In this document: piece after piece, positions 15,500 through 25,373 of the stretch
How the letters are laid out: every line of letters begins with the position of its first letter
Position numbering within the stretch: position 1 is the stretch's first letter
Origin: Halomicrobium katesii DSM 19301
Lineage (GTDB): Archaea > Halobacteriota > Halobacteria > Halobacteriales > Haloarculaceae
Direction: 5' to 3'
Length of the DNA: 64,000 nt
NCBI RefSeq assembly: GCF_000379085.1
Contig: NZ_KB905378.1
Coordinates: 1,039,864-1,103,863, forward strand
Notes under the pieces: model-generated
What the model was told of the DNA's origin: nothing
The model's input: only the letters and a program-made list of their open reading frames with translations
Databases searched by the model: none
Position numbers and translations under genes: made by a program

Positions 15500-15869
15500 G
15501 GTGTTCAGATAAGAGATCGAGAGTGGCGGAAGTGAAGCACCGAAAGCCCTCGTGCAGTTGCGGTCCCGGGACCCACGCTGCGCTCCGGTAGGTGCTTGCG
15601 GGGTCCGGGTTCCCGCAAGGGCCGGCCGGTTCCACCGGCCGGCTATAACGTGACGGCTCCACCGTCACGCAGCACTCGCCCTTTCATCCGCCAGGGTTCA
15701 GACGATCAGATAGCCGATACCTGGCGGATGAAAGGGCGAGGCCCGCTCGGCGGTTCTGCGGCGGCACTATCCGAGCGTAGTGAGGATATCCGCCACAGAA
15801 CCGCCGAGCGGGCCGAGGGCTTTCGGTGTCTACAAGTCCACTGACGCAGTTGCTTATCTGAACACTACC
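15500..15869. mobile_element. IS6-type MITE, about 370 bp
   Basis: The right end, CTTATCTGAACACTACC (15853-15869), is the exact complement of the IS6-family end GGTAGTGTTCAGATAAG at 45232. The left end, GGTGTTCAGATAAG (15500-15513), matches its inner 13 bases. There is no transposase. The interior holds nested inverted repeats: CCGGCCGG around TTCCA at about 15622, CTTTCATCCGCCAG / CTGGCGGATGAAAG at about 15683-15735, and GCCCGCTCGGCGGTTCTG with its complement at about 15742-15815. I see no clear target duplication. Confidence 0.65.
15533..15650. repeat. Dispersed GC-rich repeat, copy 2
   Basis: This is the same repeat as 1-117 in opposite orientation, lying inside the IS6-type MITE. It starts with CACCGAAAGCCCTCG and ends at the CCGGCCGG hairpin. 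A partial third trace of the GAGGGCTTTCGGTG end sits near 15816-15829. Confidence 0.6.
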
Positions 15870-15916
15870 GTGGAGCCGGGCCGTGGGATTATGCATCTCG
15901 CTGCCTAACTGCGGGT

Positions 15917-16741
15917 ATGCGTCTGGGGCCCCTCGCGGTCGTCGCCGTCGCGCTCCTGGCGGGGTGTGGCGGGCTGATCGGCACGTCTACGGAGACGACG
16001 GTGACGCCGGCACCGGTCCCCGAACCGCCCGCCACCGAGTCGACCGGCAGCGCGATCGCACCGGGCGTCGGGGGTGCGCGGATCGTCGACGCCGACCGGC
16101 TGGCCAGAGCCCACCGAACGGCGATCCGGAACCGCTCGTACGTCTGGCAGGAGCGCCAGCGCGCGAGTCCCGTCGGGACGAACGAATCCGAGCGAATCGA
16201 CACGCGGCTGTGGGTCGAGCGCGAGCGGCGCTATCGCTACGAGCTGTCGACATCGTGGCGGCCCGTCAACACCTCGGGATACACCGAGGGCGAGACGCGC
16301 TACCGACGTGACGTGAGTCGCGCCGGCTTCACCTACTCGACGGCACCCGGAACGAACGTCACGGCACGCTACGGCCACCAGCCCGAAGTGGCGATCAGCC
16401 GGTATCTCGCGATCGGGTCGGCCACCGTCGCGGCGACCACGGTCGACGGCCAGCGGTACTATCGGATCACGGGCTCGGCCGAGACGTTGCCCGTGACCGG
16501 TGAGATCAGCAACTACAGCGTCGAGGCGCTGGTGGCTCCTTCGGGGTTCGTCCGCTCGCTGTCGGTCAGCTACGAGGACGTGATCGGCAGCAACCGCGAG
16601 CGGATCGACTATCGCTACCGGTACAGCGCCGTCGGCGAGACGGCGGTCCAGCCCCCGGAGTGGGTCCGAGCGCGCTGGCCGGAGAACGTGACGACGGCGA
16701 GGACCACCCCCACGGGGAGCGCGACCGATACGCCGGACTGA
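15917..16741 (+). CDS. Haloarchaeal lipoprotein (DUF7537-like)
   Basis: A 274-aa secreted lipoprotein. It has a short signal with lipobox LLAGC at about residues 13-17, then a low-complexity Thr/Pro/Glu stretch and a beta-rich domain (YVWQERQRASPV; RRYRYELSTSW; GFVRSLSVSYEDV) like the haloarchaeal DUF7537 lipoproteins, which are thought to face the outside. Function is unknown. The start at the ATG at 15917 places the signal peptide correctly. It is followed by an MFS gene after about 50 bp. Confidence 0.8.
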   Translation: MRLGPLAVVAVALLAGCGGLIGTSTETTVTPAPVPEPPATESTGSAIAPGVGGARIVDADRLARAHRTAIRNRSYVWQERQRASPVGTNESERIDTRLWVERERRYRYELSTSWRPVNTSGYTEGETRYRRDVSRAGFTYSTAPGTNVTARYGHQPEVAISRYLAIGSATVAATTVDGQRYYRITGSAETLPVTGEISNYSVEALVAPSGFVRSLSVSYEDVIGSNRERIDYRYRYSAVGETAVQPPEWVRARWPENVTTARTTPTGSATDTPD

Positions 16742-16794
16742 TAGGTTCTTTGACTATCGAAACAATCTTTGTACTACAGGAGGTGTTCCCCACC

Positions 16795-18051
16795 GTGACC
16801 GAACGCCAGAACCAACTGCGGGCGCTGTTTTTCACGCGATTCGCCGGTGCCTTCGGGCTGGTGACGCTCCTGACGCTGTTGCCGACGTACATCGAAGTCC
16901 TCGGGGCCGAGGGGTTCGTCGTCGGGATGTTCGTCACCGGCCTGACCTTCGCACAGGCAGTCGCGGTGATCCCGGTGTCGTACCTCGGGGACCGCTACGA
17001 CAAACGGACGATCCTGCTCGTCGGTCTCGGCCTCGCCGCCGCCGTCTACGGTGCCTTCACGTTCGTCGAGACGAGCTGGGGGTTCGTCCTCGTCCGGGGG
17101 GTCCAGGGCATCGCCGCGACCACTGCCGGCCTGCTCGGACTCGCGCTCGTGGGCCAGTTAGCCAGGGACAGCAAACGCGGCAACACCATCGGCAAATCGA
17201 ACTCCTGGCGGTTCGCCGCGGACATCGGCGGGACGCTCTCGGCCGGGATCCTCTACGACAACTTCGGCTTCTCGACCGTCTTCGGGCTCCTGATGGTCGT
17301 CACCGGGCTGGCCTTCCTCGCGGTGCTCGCGTGGGTCGAGCCCGACGAGACGACCGTCGAGGAGTTCGCGTTCTTCGATCTGGCGGTCAACCGCCGGATC
17401 GCGACGATCACGAGCTTCCGGGCCCAGTACGCCGTCGCGGTGACGCTGGTCCGTAACTGGGTGCCGATCTTCGCCGGCGTCGCGGCCGCTCAGGGCGGAC
17501 TGGGGTTCAACGCCGCCGTCAACGGTGCGACGGCGGTGAGTCTGACCATCGTCAGCGCCCGCTTCATGAACATGCTGAGCCAGCCGTTCACGGGCCGGCT
17601 CTCCGACCGGTTCGGTCGCGCGCGGTTCGTCTTCGTGGGCGGGCTCGCATACGGGATCGCCGCCCTCCTCGTCCCGTTCACGCCCGCGATCGGCTCCGCG
17701 CTGGCGCTCCCGGCCACGTTCCCCTACTTCGGCGAACTCTCCGCGGCGTTCCTCCCGCTGCTGGCCGTCAGTGCCCTGCTCGGGATCGCCGACTCGATCC
17801 GGGAGCCCGCCAGCATGGCGCTGTTCGCAGACGAGGGGACGGGTGAGGGCGTCGCCGCGAGTTTCGGGATCCGGGACATCGTCTGGCGACCGGGCGCGGT
17901 CGTCGCACCGCTGGTCGGTGGCTGGCTCATGAGTAGCGTCGGCATAGACTGGGTGTTCTTTCTGGGCGCTGGGGCCGCCTTCTCCGGCGTGATCGCGTTC
18001 GTCGGCATCCTCTCGTACGACCACGGGCGCGAGGGGCTGGCGAAGTGGTGA
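16795..18051 (+). CDS. Major facilitator superfamily transporter
   Basis: A 418-aa protein with 12 predicted TM helices. Between TM2 and TM3 is the MFS motif A variant YLGDRYDKRTILLVG (near residue 62), and the second half has the matching GRLSDRFGRARFVFVGG (near 265). The likely start is the GTG at 16795, preceded by a good Shine-Dalgarno AGGAGGTG at 16779-16786, unusual among the mostly leaderless genes here. The substrate is unknown; sugar, drug or anion export are all possible. Confidence 0.9.
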   Translation: MTERQNQLRALFFTRFAGAFGLVTLLTLLPTYIEVLGAEGFVVGMFVTGLTFAQAVAVIPVSYLGDRYDKRTILLVGLGLAAAVYGAFTFVETSWGFVLVRGVQGIAATTAGLLGLALVGQLARDSKRGNTIGKSNSWRFAADIGGTLSAGILYDNFGFSTVFGLLMVVTGLAFLAVLAWVEPDETTVEEFAFFDLAVNRRIATITSFRAQYAVAVTLVRNWVPIFAGVAAAQGGLGFNAAVNGATAVSLTIVSARFMNMLSQPFTGRLSDRFGRARFVFVGGLAYGIAALLVPFTPAIGSALALPATFPYFGELSAAFLPLLAVSALLGIADSIREPASMALFADEGTGEGVAASFGIRDIVWRPGAVVAPLVGGWLMSSVGIDWVFFLGAGAAFSGVIAFVGILSYDHGREGLAKW

Positions 18052-18900
18052 TCAGAGCCGGTCGGCGACGGCGCTCGCGGCGCTCACGTCGCTGACGGCC
18101 CGTTCGATCGTGTCGGTGCCGTAGACCCGTTCGACGCCGGCACTCGCCAGCTTCGTCTGGGCGTTGGCCGCCAGCATCGGGTGGACACAGGAGACGAAGA
18201 CCCGGCCGGCCCCCCGGTCGTTCAACACGCCGACGGCCTCGCTCATCGTCGAGCCGGTGGCGATGATGTCGTCGGCGACGACCACGTCCCGGTCGGCGAC
18301 GGTCGCGTCGCTTGGCGAGATGTCGACCGCGCCGGTGTCGTAGTCTCTCTCTTTCTCGAAGTAGTCGACGGTCCCGCGCCCGTAGGCGTCTCGGACGGTC
18401 GTCGCGATGTCGACGGCCCCCTCGTCGGGCGAGAGAAAGAGCGGTTCGTCGAGCGTCGCGGGCAGCGGGTCGGCCAGGACGCCGGCAGCGTCGACCGGTT
18501 CGGCGGGCACGTCGAAAAAGTCGCAGACGGTGTCCTCGTGGGGGTTGACCGTCAGCACGCGGTCGGTGCCAGACGAGATGGCGCGCGCCATCGCACGCGA
18601 GGAGACGGGTTCGCCGGTCCGAAACGCCTCGTCCTGGCGGGCGTAGCCCATGTACGGCAGGACTGTGAGGACCTCGTCGGCACCGGCTTCGCGGGCGGCG
18701 TCTTGCAACTGGAGCAGTTCGACGTGGGCGTGATCCGAGAGCGTCGAGGCGACGACGACCGCCCGGTCGATCTCGTCGGGGACGCGCACGACCGACTCGC
18801 CGTCTGCGAAGTCCTCGTACTCGACGCGCCCGAGTGACTCGTCGCTCGCATCGGCCAGCGCCGCCGCGAACGCCTGCGATTCCGAACCGGGGATGATCAT
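18052..18900 (-). CDS. prs: Ribose-phosphate pyrophosphokinase
   Basis: A 282-aa enzyme of the archaeal class that makes PRPP from ribose 5-phosphate and ATP. Signatures are the MGYARQDEAFRTGEP flexible loop (near residues 83-97), VNPHEDTVCDFFDVP and the PRPP site VVVADDIIATGSTMSEA (near 207). Length fits archaeal Prs (about 285 aa). It converges on the MFS gene. Confidence 0.94.
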   Translation of the reverse strand: MIIPGSESQAFAAALADASDESLGRVEYEDFADGESVVRVPDEIDRAVVVASTLSDHAHVELLQLQDAAREAGADEVLTVLPYMGYARQDEAFRTGEPVSSRAMARAISSGTDRVLTVNPHEDTVCDFFDVPAEPVDAAGVLADPLPATLDEPLFLSPDEGAVDIATTVRDAYGRGTVDYFEKERDYDTGAVDISPSDATVADRDVVVADDIIATGSTMSEAVGVLNDRGAGRVFVSCVHPMLAANAQTKLASAGVERVYGTDTIERAVSDVSAASAVADRL

Positions 18901-18963
18901 GTTCGCCCATCTACCGGCCGCGCTAAACCCCTTTTCGGTTCCCAGAGAGCCCCGTCCGGCGAG

Positions 18964-19770
18964 CTACGGCACGGCGACGCCGGTGACTCCGGCCAGCCCG
19001 AGCGCGCGCGAGCGCCACTCCGGTGCGCCGTCTTTCGCGGTCACCGGGTCGATCGCGACGGTACCGTCGGCGGTGACCGTCACCGTCGCGGCGGCGTAGG
19101 CGACGTCGACGATCCCGGACACGGTCGGGTCGACCGCCGCCCACTCGCCGCTGGCGCGTGCGAAGAGGTCGCCGTCGACGACTGCGTGTGCGCGGTCGCC
19201 GTCGCGCTCGGCCGAGACGACGGTCGCGTCGCCGGCCAGCTCGGTCGTCCAGCCGTCGGCGAGACGGTCGACGCCGTCCGCGCTCGCGGCGTACGGTCCG
19301 GCGGCGGCCACGTCTCGGACGGCGTCCCCGCCCAGCGCGACGAGGTCGCCGCCGTCGATCCGGACGCAGCCCTCGGCGGCCGCCACGAGATCGCCGTCGA
19401 CGGCGCGGGGCTCGTCGACAGCGCCCAGTGTCACCCACTCGTCGCCGTCCAGGCGGGCGACCGTTCCGTCCTCGCCCGCGACCACGACGGTCTCGCCGAC
19501 GCCGACCGCCGTCGCCGGGCCGAAGCCGGTGGCGGTGAATCCCGTCCCGTCCCCGACCAGCACGTCCTCGTCGGTCGCGACCGCGAGGCGGCCGTCGCTG
19601 CCGGCGATGTCGCGGGCCGTACACCCGTGTTCGAGCCCGAACCGTCCGATCTGGTCGTCCGAGAGCGCCACCGTCGCCACGCCCATCTCGCAGGCGACGT
19701 AGGCGCAGGTCTCCTCGCGGCGCTCCTCGTAGATCCGCTTCTCGTCGAGGGCGATGTCGTCGTCGCTCAT
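18964..19770 (-). CDS. HVO_0234-type beta-propeller protein
   Basis: A 268-aa very acidic protein built of repeated short strands (AVATDEDVLVGDG; VVAGEDGTVARLDGD; VAAAEGCVRIDGGDLVALG; VDGDLFARASGEW), as expected for a beta-propeller. The N-terminal segment IYEERREETCAYVACEMGV resembles the haloarchaeal HVO_0234 family. No signal peptide or membrane segment is visible. Function is unknown. Confidence 0.8.
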   Translation of the reverse strand: MSDDDIALDEKRIYEERREETCAYVACEMGVATVALSDDQIGRFGLEHGCTARDIAGSDGRLAVATDEDVLVGDGTGFTATGFGPATAVGVGETVVVAGEDGTVARLDGDEWVTLGAVDEPRAVDGDLVAAAEGCVRIDGGDLVALGGDAVRDVAAAGPYAASADGVDRLADGWTTELAGDATVVSAERDGDRAHAVVDGDLFARASGEWAAVDPTVSGIVDVAYAAATVTVTADGTVAIDPVTAKDGAPEWRSRALGLAGVTGVAVP

Positions 19771-19965
19771 GGGCGGGAGTTGGTCGGGTCGGCTGGAAAG
19801 GCTACCGCCTCACCGGTTCGGGACCGGCGGTGTGACGGACGGCCATCGGAATCTCGAAGCACGGGCCGGCGTCGGGGCCGCCGGGACACACCACGACGTG
19901 ACTCAAAGCGCCATTTCACCGTTCAGGGCCTTGATGCGACCGTCTGTCGTACGATCTGACGGACC

Positions 19966-20976
19966 ATGCCAACGATACCCGTGACCAGACGACAGATCGC
20001 CCTGCTCGCCGTCGTCGTCCTCGTCGCCGTCGCCGGCTGTTCGGGTGCCGAAAACACCGCCGACAGCGGCGGCTCCGACCTGGCGATGCAGTCGGCCGGC
20101 GACGGCAGCGGCGGCAGTAGCGGTGGTGGCGGCGTCGGCAGCTACTACGACGCCGACGGGGATCGCGTGATCGTCCGCGAGTCCCGGATGGACCTGCGGG
20201 TCGACAACTTCACGCGGGCGTTTCGCTCGACCCGCGAGGTCGCCGCGGCCCACGGCGGCTACGTCGGCGACCGCTCGCAGAACTCCCGGGGCGACTGGGA
20301 CGAGGGCCGGATCACGGTCCGGGTGCCCCCCGAGAACTTCTCCGAGGCTCGCGACGACCTCGCGGCGCTTGGCCACGTCGAGGACGAGTCGGTGTCGGTC
20401 CAGGACTTCACCGACGAGTACAACGACCGCGAGGCCCGCATCGAGGACCTCCAGCAGGAAGAACGGGCCCTCGAAAGCCTGCTGAGCCGGGCCAACGACA
20501 GCGAGGAAGCCGGCGAGATCAGAACCGACCTCCGAGACGTGCGAGACGAGCTCCGAACCCTCCGCCAGCAACAGTCCTCGCTGGAGCGCCAGGAGTCCAT
20601 GTCGACGATCCGGATCGACGCCCACGAGCCGGTGAGCGAGCAGCCACCCGAGAACTACCGCTCCTCGTTTGGCTTCGACGACGCGTTCATGGAGGCGTTC
20701 TACGGCGGCCTGACGGCGGTGAAGTACGTCGTCGTCTTCTTCGGCTACGCGATCCCGATCGGGCTCTCGCTGTTGCCCCTGGCGGCCTTCGGCCTCGTGC
20801 TCGTCGACGGCGTCCGCCGGACTCGCTCGTTCGTCTCGGGAGCGATGAGCACCGACTCGGAGAGGGCAAGCGACTCGGAGAGGGCAAGCGACTCGCCGGC
20901 AGTCGTCGAGACGAGCGGTGACGAGGCCGGGACGACCGACGACGGCGAGCCCGACGGCGGCGAGACCGACGAGTAG
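19966..20976 (+). CDS. DUF4349 domain lipoprotein
   Basis: A 336-aa membrane-attached lipoprotein. It has a signal with lipobox VAVAGC (residues 20-25), a Gly/Ser linker, a beta domain (RMDLRVDNFTRAF; ITVRVPPENFSEA), a coiled coil about residues 155-215 (EDLQQEERALESLLSR), a TM segment about 245-280 and an acidic cytoplasmic tail, which is the standard DUF4349 layout. An 18-bp direct repeat (20859-20894) duplicates SERASD in the tail. Its stop codon TAG abuts the convergent hemL stop. Confidence 0.85.
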   Translation: MPTIPVTRRQIALLAVVVLVAVAGCSGAENTADSGGSDLAMQSAGDGSGGSSGGGGVGSYYDADGDRVIVRESRMDLRVDNFTRAFRSTREVAAAHGGYVGDRSQNSRGDWDEGRITVRVPPENFSEARDDLAALGHVEDESVSVQDFTDEYNDREARIEDLQQEERALESLLSRANDSEEAGEIRTDLRDVRDELRTLRQQQSSLERQESMSTIRIDAHEPVSEQPPENYRSSFGFDDAFMEAFYGGLTAVKYVVVFFGYAIPIGLSLLPLAAFGLVLVDGVRRTRSFVSGAMSTDSERASDSERASDSPAVVETSGDEAGTTDDGEPDGGETDE

Positions 20977-22317
20977 CTACAGGGCGTCCTTGTACGCTTC
21001 CAGCGCCTCGTCGATGTCCGCCTCGGTGTGGGCGTCACAGACGAACTGCGACTCGAACTGGTTGGCCGTGAGGAAGACTCCTTGCTCTCTCATCGCCGGC
21101 CAGAACAGGCGCTGCCAGCGCTCGGTCTCGGCCCGTTTGACGTCCGCCCCGGTCTTCGGGCAGGTCCCGAACCGCTCACAGTCGGGGTCCTGCGTACAGC
21201 CGGCGTCACAGGGGCCGCCGGCCTGCGTGCCGTCGGCGTCGCGGGTGAACACCACCTTGAACATCGAGTCGGTGCCGACGACGGTGTACTCGGGTGCCTG
21301 ATCCGCGAGGATGTCCGTCAGGCCGGCGCGCAGCCGTTCGCCCAGGCCGTTCACGTGGTCGTACACGTCGTTCTCGGCGGCGTAGCGCAGCGTCTCCAGA
21401 CCCGCAGCCATCGTCACGGGGTGACCCGAGAAGGTGCCCGACTGGAACACGTCGCCGGCGGGGGTGAACCGATCGACGATCTCCGATCGGCCGCCGACGG
21501 CTCCGACCGGGAACCCGCCGCCGACGATCTTGCCGAAGGTCGTCAGGTCGGGCGTGACGCCGAATTTCCCCTGAGCACACTGGAGGCCGCCGACCCGAAA
21601 GCCCGTGATTACCTCGTCGAAGACGAGCAACGAGCCGTGGTCGTCACACAGCTCGCGCAGCGTCTCGTGGTAGCCCTCGACCGGGTGGACGATGCCGTAG
21701 TTGCCCAGGATCGGCTCGGTCAGGACCGCGGCGATGTCGTCGCCGTGCTCGGCGAACAGCTCCCGTGCGGCCTCGGCGTCGTTGAACGGCAGCGTCAGGG
21801 TGTGCTCTGCGAACTCCGGGGGGATGCCGGGACTGGAGGGGGCGGTGTGGTCGCCCTCGCCCTCGACCAGCGTCGACTCCTGTGCGCCGTGGTAGCCCCC
21901 CCGCATGACGACGATCTTGTCTCGGCCGGTGTAGGCCCGCGCCAGACGCACCGCCGACACCGTCGCCTCGGTGCCGCTGTTGACGAAGCGGGTCATCTCG
22001 ACGCTGGGGACGTGCCGGCGGACGAACTCCGCGAGTTCGACCTCGACTTCCGTCGGCGCGCCGTACATCGGCCCCTCGGCGGCGCGTTGCTGGACCGCCG
22101 ACTGGACCGGTTCGGGCAGGTCGTGGCCCAGCAAGAGCGGGCCGTAGCCCATCACGAAGTCGAGATATCGGTTTCCGTCGGCGTCGATGACGTGGCCGCC
22201 GTCCCCGCGCTCGACGAAGAAGGGGTAGGGCTGGGTCGCTCGCACCGAAGAGTTGACGCCGCCGGGCATCACCGACAGCGCCCGATCGTACAGCGATCGC
22301 GACTGCTCGTGGTTCAT
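20977..22317 (-). CDS. hemL: Glutamate-1-semialdehyde 2,1-aminomutase
   Basis: A 446-aa class III PLP enzyme that makes 5-aminolevulinate. Motifs are [11 protein letters not shown] (near residue 17), [40 protein letters not shown] and the PLP lysine in [13 protein letters not shown] (near 268). Between the last two beta-strands is a cysteine-rich insertion with four Cys (C-x3-C-x5-C-x5-C, about residues 363-380), not part of the bacterial enzyme, and possibly a metal site. It is unlinked to hemC-cobA-hemD. Confidence 0.94.
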   Translation of the reverse strand: MNHEQSRSLYDRALSVMPGGVNSSVRATQPYPFFVERGDGGHVIDADGNRYLDFVMGYGPLLLGHDLPEPVQSAVQQRAAEGPMYGAPTEVEVELAEFVRRHVPSVEMTRFVNSGTEATVSAVRLARAYTGRDKIVVMRGGYHGAQESTLVEGEGDHTAPSSPGIPPEFAEHTLTLPFNDAEAARELFAEHGDDIAAVLTEPILGNYGIVHPVEGYHETLRELCDDHGSLLVFDEVITGFRVGGLQCAQGKFGVTPDLTTFGKIVGGGFPVGAVGGRSEIVDRFTPAGDVFQSGTFSGHPVTMAAGLETLRYAAENDVYDHVNGLGERLRAGLTDILADQAPEYTVVGTDSMFKVVFTRDADGTQAGGPCDAGCTQDPDCERFGTCPKTGADVKRAETERWQRLFWPAMREQGVFLTANQFESQFVCDAHTEADIDEALEAYKDAL

Positions 22318-22366
22318 GGCCGTGGATTTGGCCCAGGTCGGAAAGATACTGTCGGTCGTGGAGCCG

Positions 22367-22846
22367 TCACCTCGACACGTCTGTCGTCTCCGCGACGACG
22401 GGCACCCGCTCGTGGCCGGCTGCACCCAGCAGCGCGATCGTCCGCGCGGTCAGGAGCGTCCCCGCGGAAACGGTCTCGCGGCCGCCAAGCGTCGTCGCCG
22501 AGAGGACGTTCTCGCCGGGGACCACCGGCTCTCTGAGCGCCACGTCGTCGTTTCGACGGCTGGCGTCGTCCGTCTGGACGACCGCGTCCGTGGTCGGGGG
22601 AAGCGGTGCGCCCGCGGCGACCGCGACGGCAGTCCGCAACGGCGTCTCGGCCGGCGGCTCGCCGTGGGGAGCGAGGTCGGCGACCACGTCCATGACGACC
22701 GGCGTCGCCCGGCGCGTGTCCTCGACCTCGACGGCCGCGACGGCGTAGCCCGCGACGCGAGCGCGGTCGTACTCCGGGGTGGCGGCCGGCAACTCCTCGG
22801 TCAGGACCTGGCCGCGGGCCTCGGCGAGGGAGACCGTCCGACTCAC
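22367..22846 (-). CDS. MoeA-like protein, linker and substrate domains only
   Basis: A 159-aa protein with the N-terminal MoeA pattern: [27 protein letters not shown] (compare the DRSAMDGYA of MoeA), [18 protein letters not shown] and [14 protein letters not shown]. The C-terminal MoCF catalytic domain of about 250 aa is absent, so it cannot insert molybdate by itself. It lies next to moaB and moaC. It may help molybdopterin handling or act with a separate MoeA. Confidence 0.7.
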   Translation of the reverse strand: MSRTVSLAEARGQVLTEELPAATPEYDRARVAGYAVAAVEVEDTRRATPVVMDVVADLAPHGEPPAETPLRTAVAVAAGAPLPPTTDAVVQTDDASRRNDDVALREPVVPGENVLSATTLGGRETVSAGTLLTARTIALLGAAGHERVPVVAETTDVSR

Positions 22847-22868
22847 GGCTCGGCCGTGACTGTCGGAC

Positions 22869-23428
22869 TCATCGACCCGCCAGCCCGACGACGTGGCCGA
22901 TCTCGGGCAGGAGCACGTCCTCGACCCCCAGCGCGATCGCGTCGGGGCTCCCGGGGAAGGCGTAGACGGCCGTCTCGCCGACGATTCCCGCCGTCGCGCG
23001 GGTGAGCATCGCGGCGGTGCCGACCTGCTCGTGGCTCAGCCGCCGGAAGTACTCGCCGATGCCGGGGATCTCGGGGTCCAGCAGCGGCCGGATCGCCTCG
23101 ATGGTCACGTCGTCGGGCGTCAGTCCCGTCCCGCCGGTGGTGACGACCACGTCGACCGCGTCACCCTCGGCTACGCCGCCGTCGCGCTCGCCCGCCAGCG
23201 TCTCGACGCGCTCGCGGATGGCCGCCGCGTCGTCTGCGACAACGTCGGTGACGGCGACGCGGTGGCCGGCGTCCTCGATCGCCGCGCTCGCGACCGGCCC
23301 GCTCTCGTCCTCGTCGCTCGACCGAGAGGAAGAGATCGTCAGCACGGCGAACGCGAGGGTCTCGTCGGTGCCGTGGTGATGGTGGTGGCCGTGCTCGCCG
23401 TCGCCGTGATCGTGGCCGTGCTCGTCGC

Positions 23429-23432
<4 letters not shown>
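22869..23432 (-). CDS. moaB: Molybdenum cofactor biosynthesis protein B
   Basis: A 187-aa MoCF-fold protein of the MoaB/MogA family, expected to adenylylate molybdopterin. Motifs are VVTTGGTGLTPDDVTIEA (near 95), PGIGEYFRRLS, MLTRATAGIVGETAVYAFPGSPDA (near 145). The N-terminus carries an extra His-rich stretch (residues 5-21, about ten His), which may bind metal ions. The start codon overlaps the moaC stop (ATGA), so they form an operon. Confidence 0.9.
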
Positions 23433-23899
<467 letters not shown>

Positions 23900-23993
23900 A
23901 CCGCCCGCAACGGCCGGGGCCTACAAACCGCTTTGTGCTTCCGTCGCTGGTCGTGTGGAAAAACCGAAGGTGGAGTCGACCACTGGCTCATTC

Positions 23994-24202
23994 TCACGTC
24001 TGCGTGACAACGGTGTCCGTTTTCTTCCCGATCATCTTCACCGAAAACACGCGTTCTCGGGGAACGAGCTCGTGGACATCCCGACCGTCTTTTTTCCCCT
24101 TTTGACCTTCCAGTGTTGGGTCTCGTCGTTGTATTCTATCTCGGAGCTATCGACACGTAGTTCCTGAACGCCGTCCGGAGTCTCGTATCTGATCGCAGGC
24201 AT
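23994..24202 (-). pseudogene. Small conserved-looking protein with a homopolymer frameshift
   Basis: From the ATG at 24202 the frame reads MPAIRYETPDGVQELRVD..., then WKVKRGK, where a run of six A (24083-24088) follows GGGG. As written it soon hits a stop near 24029. With one extra A it continues as DGRDVHELVPRERVFSVKM... and stops at 23994, giving 69 aa with halophilic composition on both sides. It is a probable real gene with a one-base deletion or a sequence error. No family is recognised. Confidence 0.55.
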
Positions 24203-24399
24203 ATTTTCGTTTCGGACCGGACGGGTTTATTTCTGTGTCACGTCGGCTTGTCTGGGTGAACACGTCCCACAGAGGGAATCGACGACCGTGTCGAGGGTTT
24301 TGGATGCTCGAACCCGTTTACAGTCACAAGTGCTACCGGTCGTTCCAGACGAGTGAGAGCCTGGGCAACGTATAGGTAGCTCGGGCAGTCAGTTCCGGT

Positions 24400-25224
24400 A
24401 TGCACGTTCTGGGAGTCGCCGGCCCGTCGGACGCGGGGAAGACGACCCTCGTCGAGCGGGTCTGCGAGCGGTTGGCCGAGCGGGGCCGCGTCGCGACGAT
24501 CAAGCACTGCACGCACGCGCCCGACGTGGACACCGAGGGCAAGGACACGGCGCGCCACCGGGCGGCCGGCGCGGCAGTGAGCTACGGTCTCGCCGACGAC
24601 GCGTGGTTCGCGACGGGCGGGGATCGGGGCCTCGACGAGACGCTCGACGAACTCGCGCGGTCGTACGACTACGCCGTCGTCGAGGGGTACTCCGGGGCGC
24701 GGATTCCGACGGTGGCGCTTGGCGGGCGCGACCACGCCGGGCGACGGCTCGCGGCGGGCGAGACCGCGAGCGACGTGGACGCGGCGGCGCTGGTCGAGGC
24801 GCTCCACGACTGCGAGCCCTACGAGACACTGGGCTCGCTCGTGGCGCGGATCAAAGCGTCGAGCGACAGCGACCGTGCCGGCGCGATCGCGACGTTTACC
24901 GGACGGGTCCGCGAGCGCGACGACCACGACGACACGCCGACGGAGTACCTGGAGTTCGAGAAGTACGAGGGCGTCGCCGAGGAGCAGCTGGCGACCATCC
25001 GCGACGACCTCTGTGCGCGCGATGGCGTCTTCGAGGTCGCGCTGCACCACCGCACCGGCATCGTCGAGGCCGGCGAAGACATCGTCTTCGTCGTCGTACT
25101 GGCGGGCCATCGCCGCGAGGCGTTCCGAGCGGTAGAGGACGGGATCGACCGCCTCAAAGAGGAGGTCCCGCTGTTCAAAAAGGAAGTGACCGTCGAAGAC
25201 GCCGTCTGGGCGCACGAACGCTGA
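24400..25224 (+). CDS. MobB-MoaE fusion (molybdopterin synthase large subunit fusion)
   Basis: A 274-aa two-domain protein. Residues 1-140 are a MobB-type P-loop GTPase (GPSDAGKTTLVERVC at 8-22, TIKHC, YAVVEGYSG) used in attaching GTP to the cofactor. Residues 148-274 are MoaE (AIATFTGRVRERD, LEFEKYEGVAEEQL, ALHHRTGIVEAGEDIV, PLFKKEVTVED), the large subunit of molybdopterin synthase. The fused order is MobB then MoaE. The small subunit MoaD is not nearby. Neighbours are moaC/moaB on one side and a collapsed molybdoenzyme gene on the other. Confidence 0.9.
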   Translation: MHVLGVAGPSDAGKTTLVERVCERLAERGRVATIKHCTHAPDVDTEGKDTARHRAAGAAVSYGLADDAWFATGGDRGLDETLDELARSYDYAVVEGYSGARIPTVALGGRDHAGRRLAAGETASDVDAAALVEALHDCEPYETLGSLVARIKASSDSDRAGAIATFTGRVRERDDHDDTPTEYLEFEKYEGVAEEQLATIRDDLCARDGVFEVALHHRTGIVEAGEDIVFVVVLAGHRREAFRAVEDGIDRLKEEVPLFKKEVTVEDAVWAHER

Positions 25225-25373
25225 CGGCAACCATCTGGTTTCCTTCTTGTAATTCTCTCCTCCAAAGACGTTCGTTTGTGTACCTCAGAGTTTTGTCCCC
25301 GTGTATACACCAACCACATAGTTAGATATCGCATGGATCGTCAACCAGAATACCGCACGAACGTTCGTGATCG

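Noticed and set aside
20859-20894. Tandem 18-bp repeat in the tail of the DUF4349 gene
   Set aside because: Only two units in a low-complexity acidic tail; it explains a local duplication of SERASD and does not suggest a separate element.
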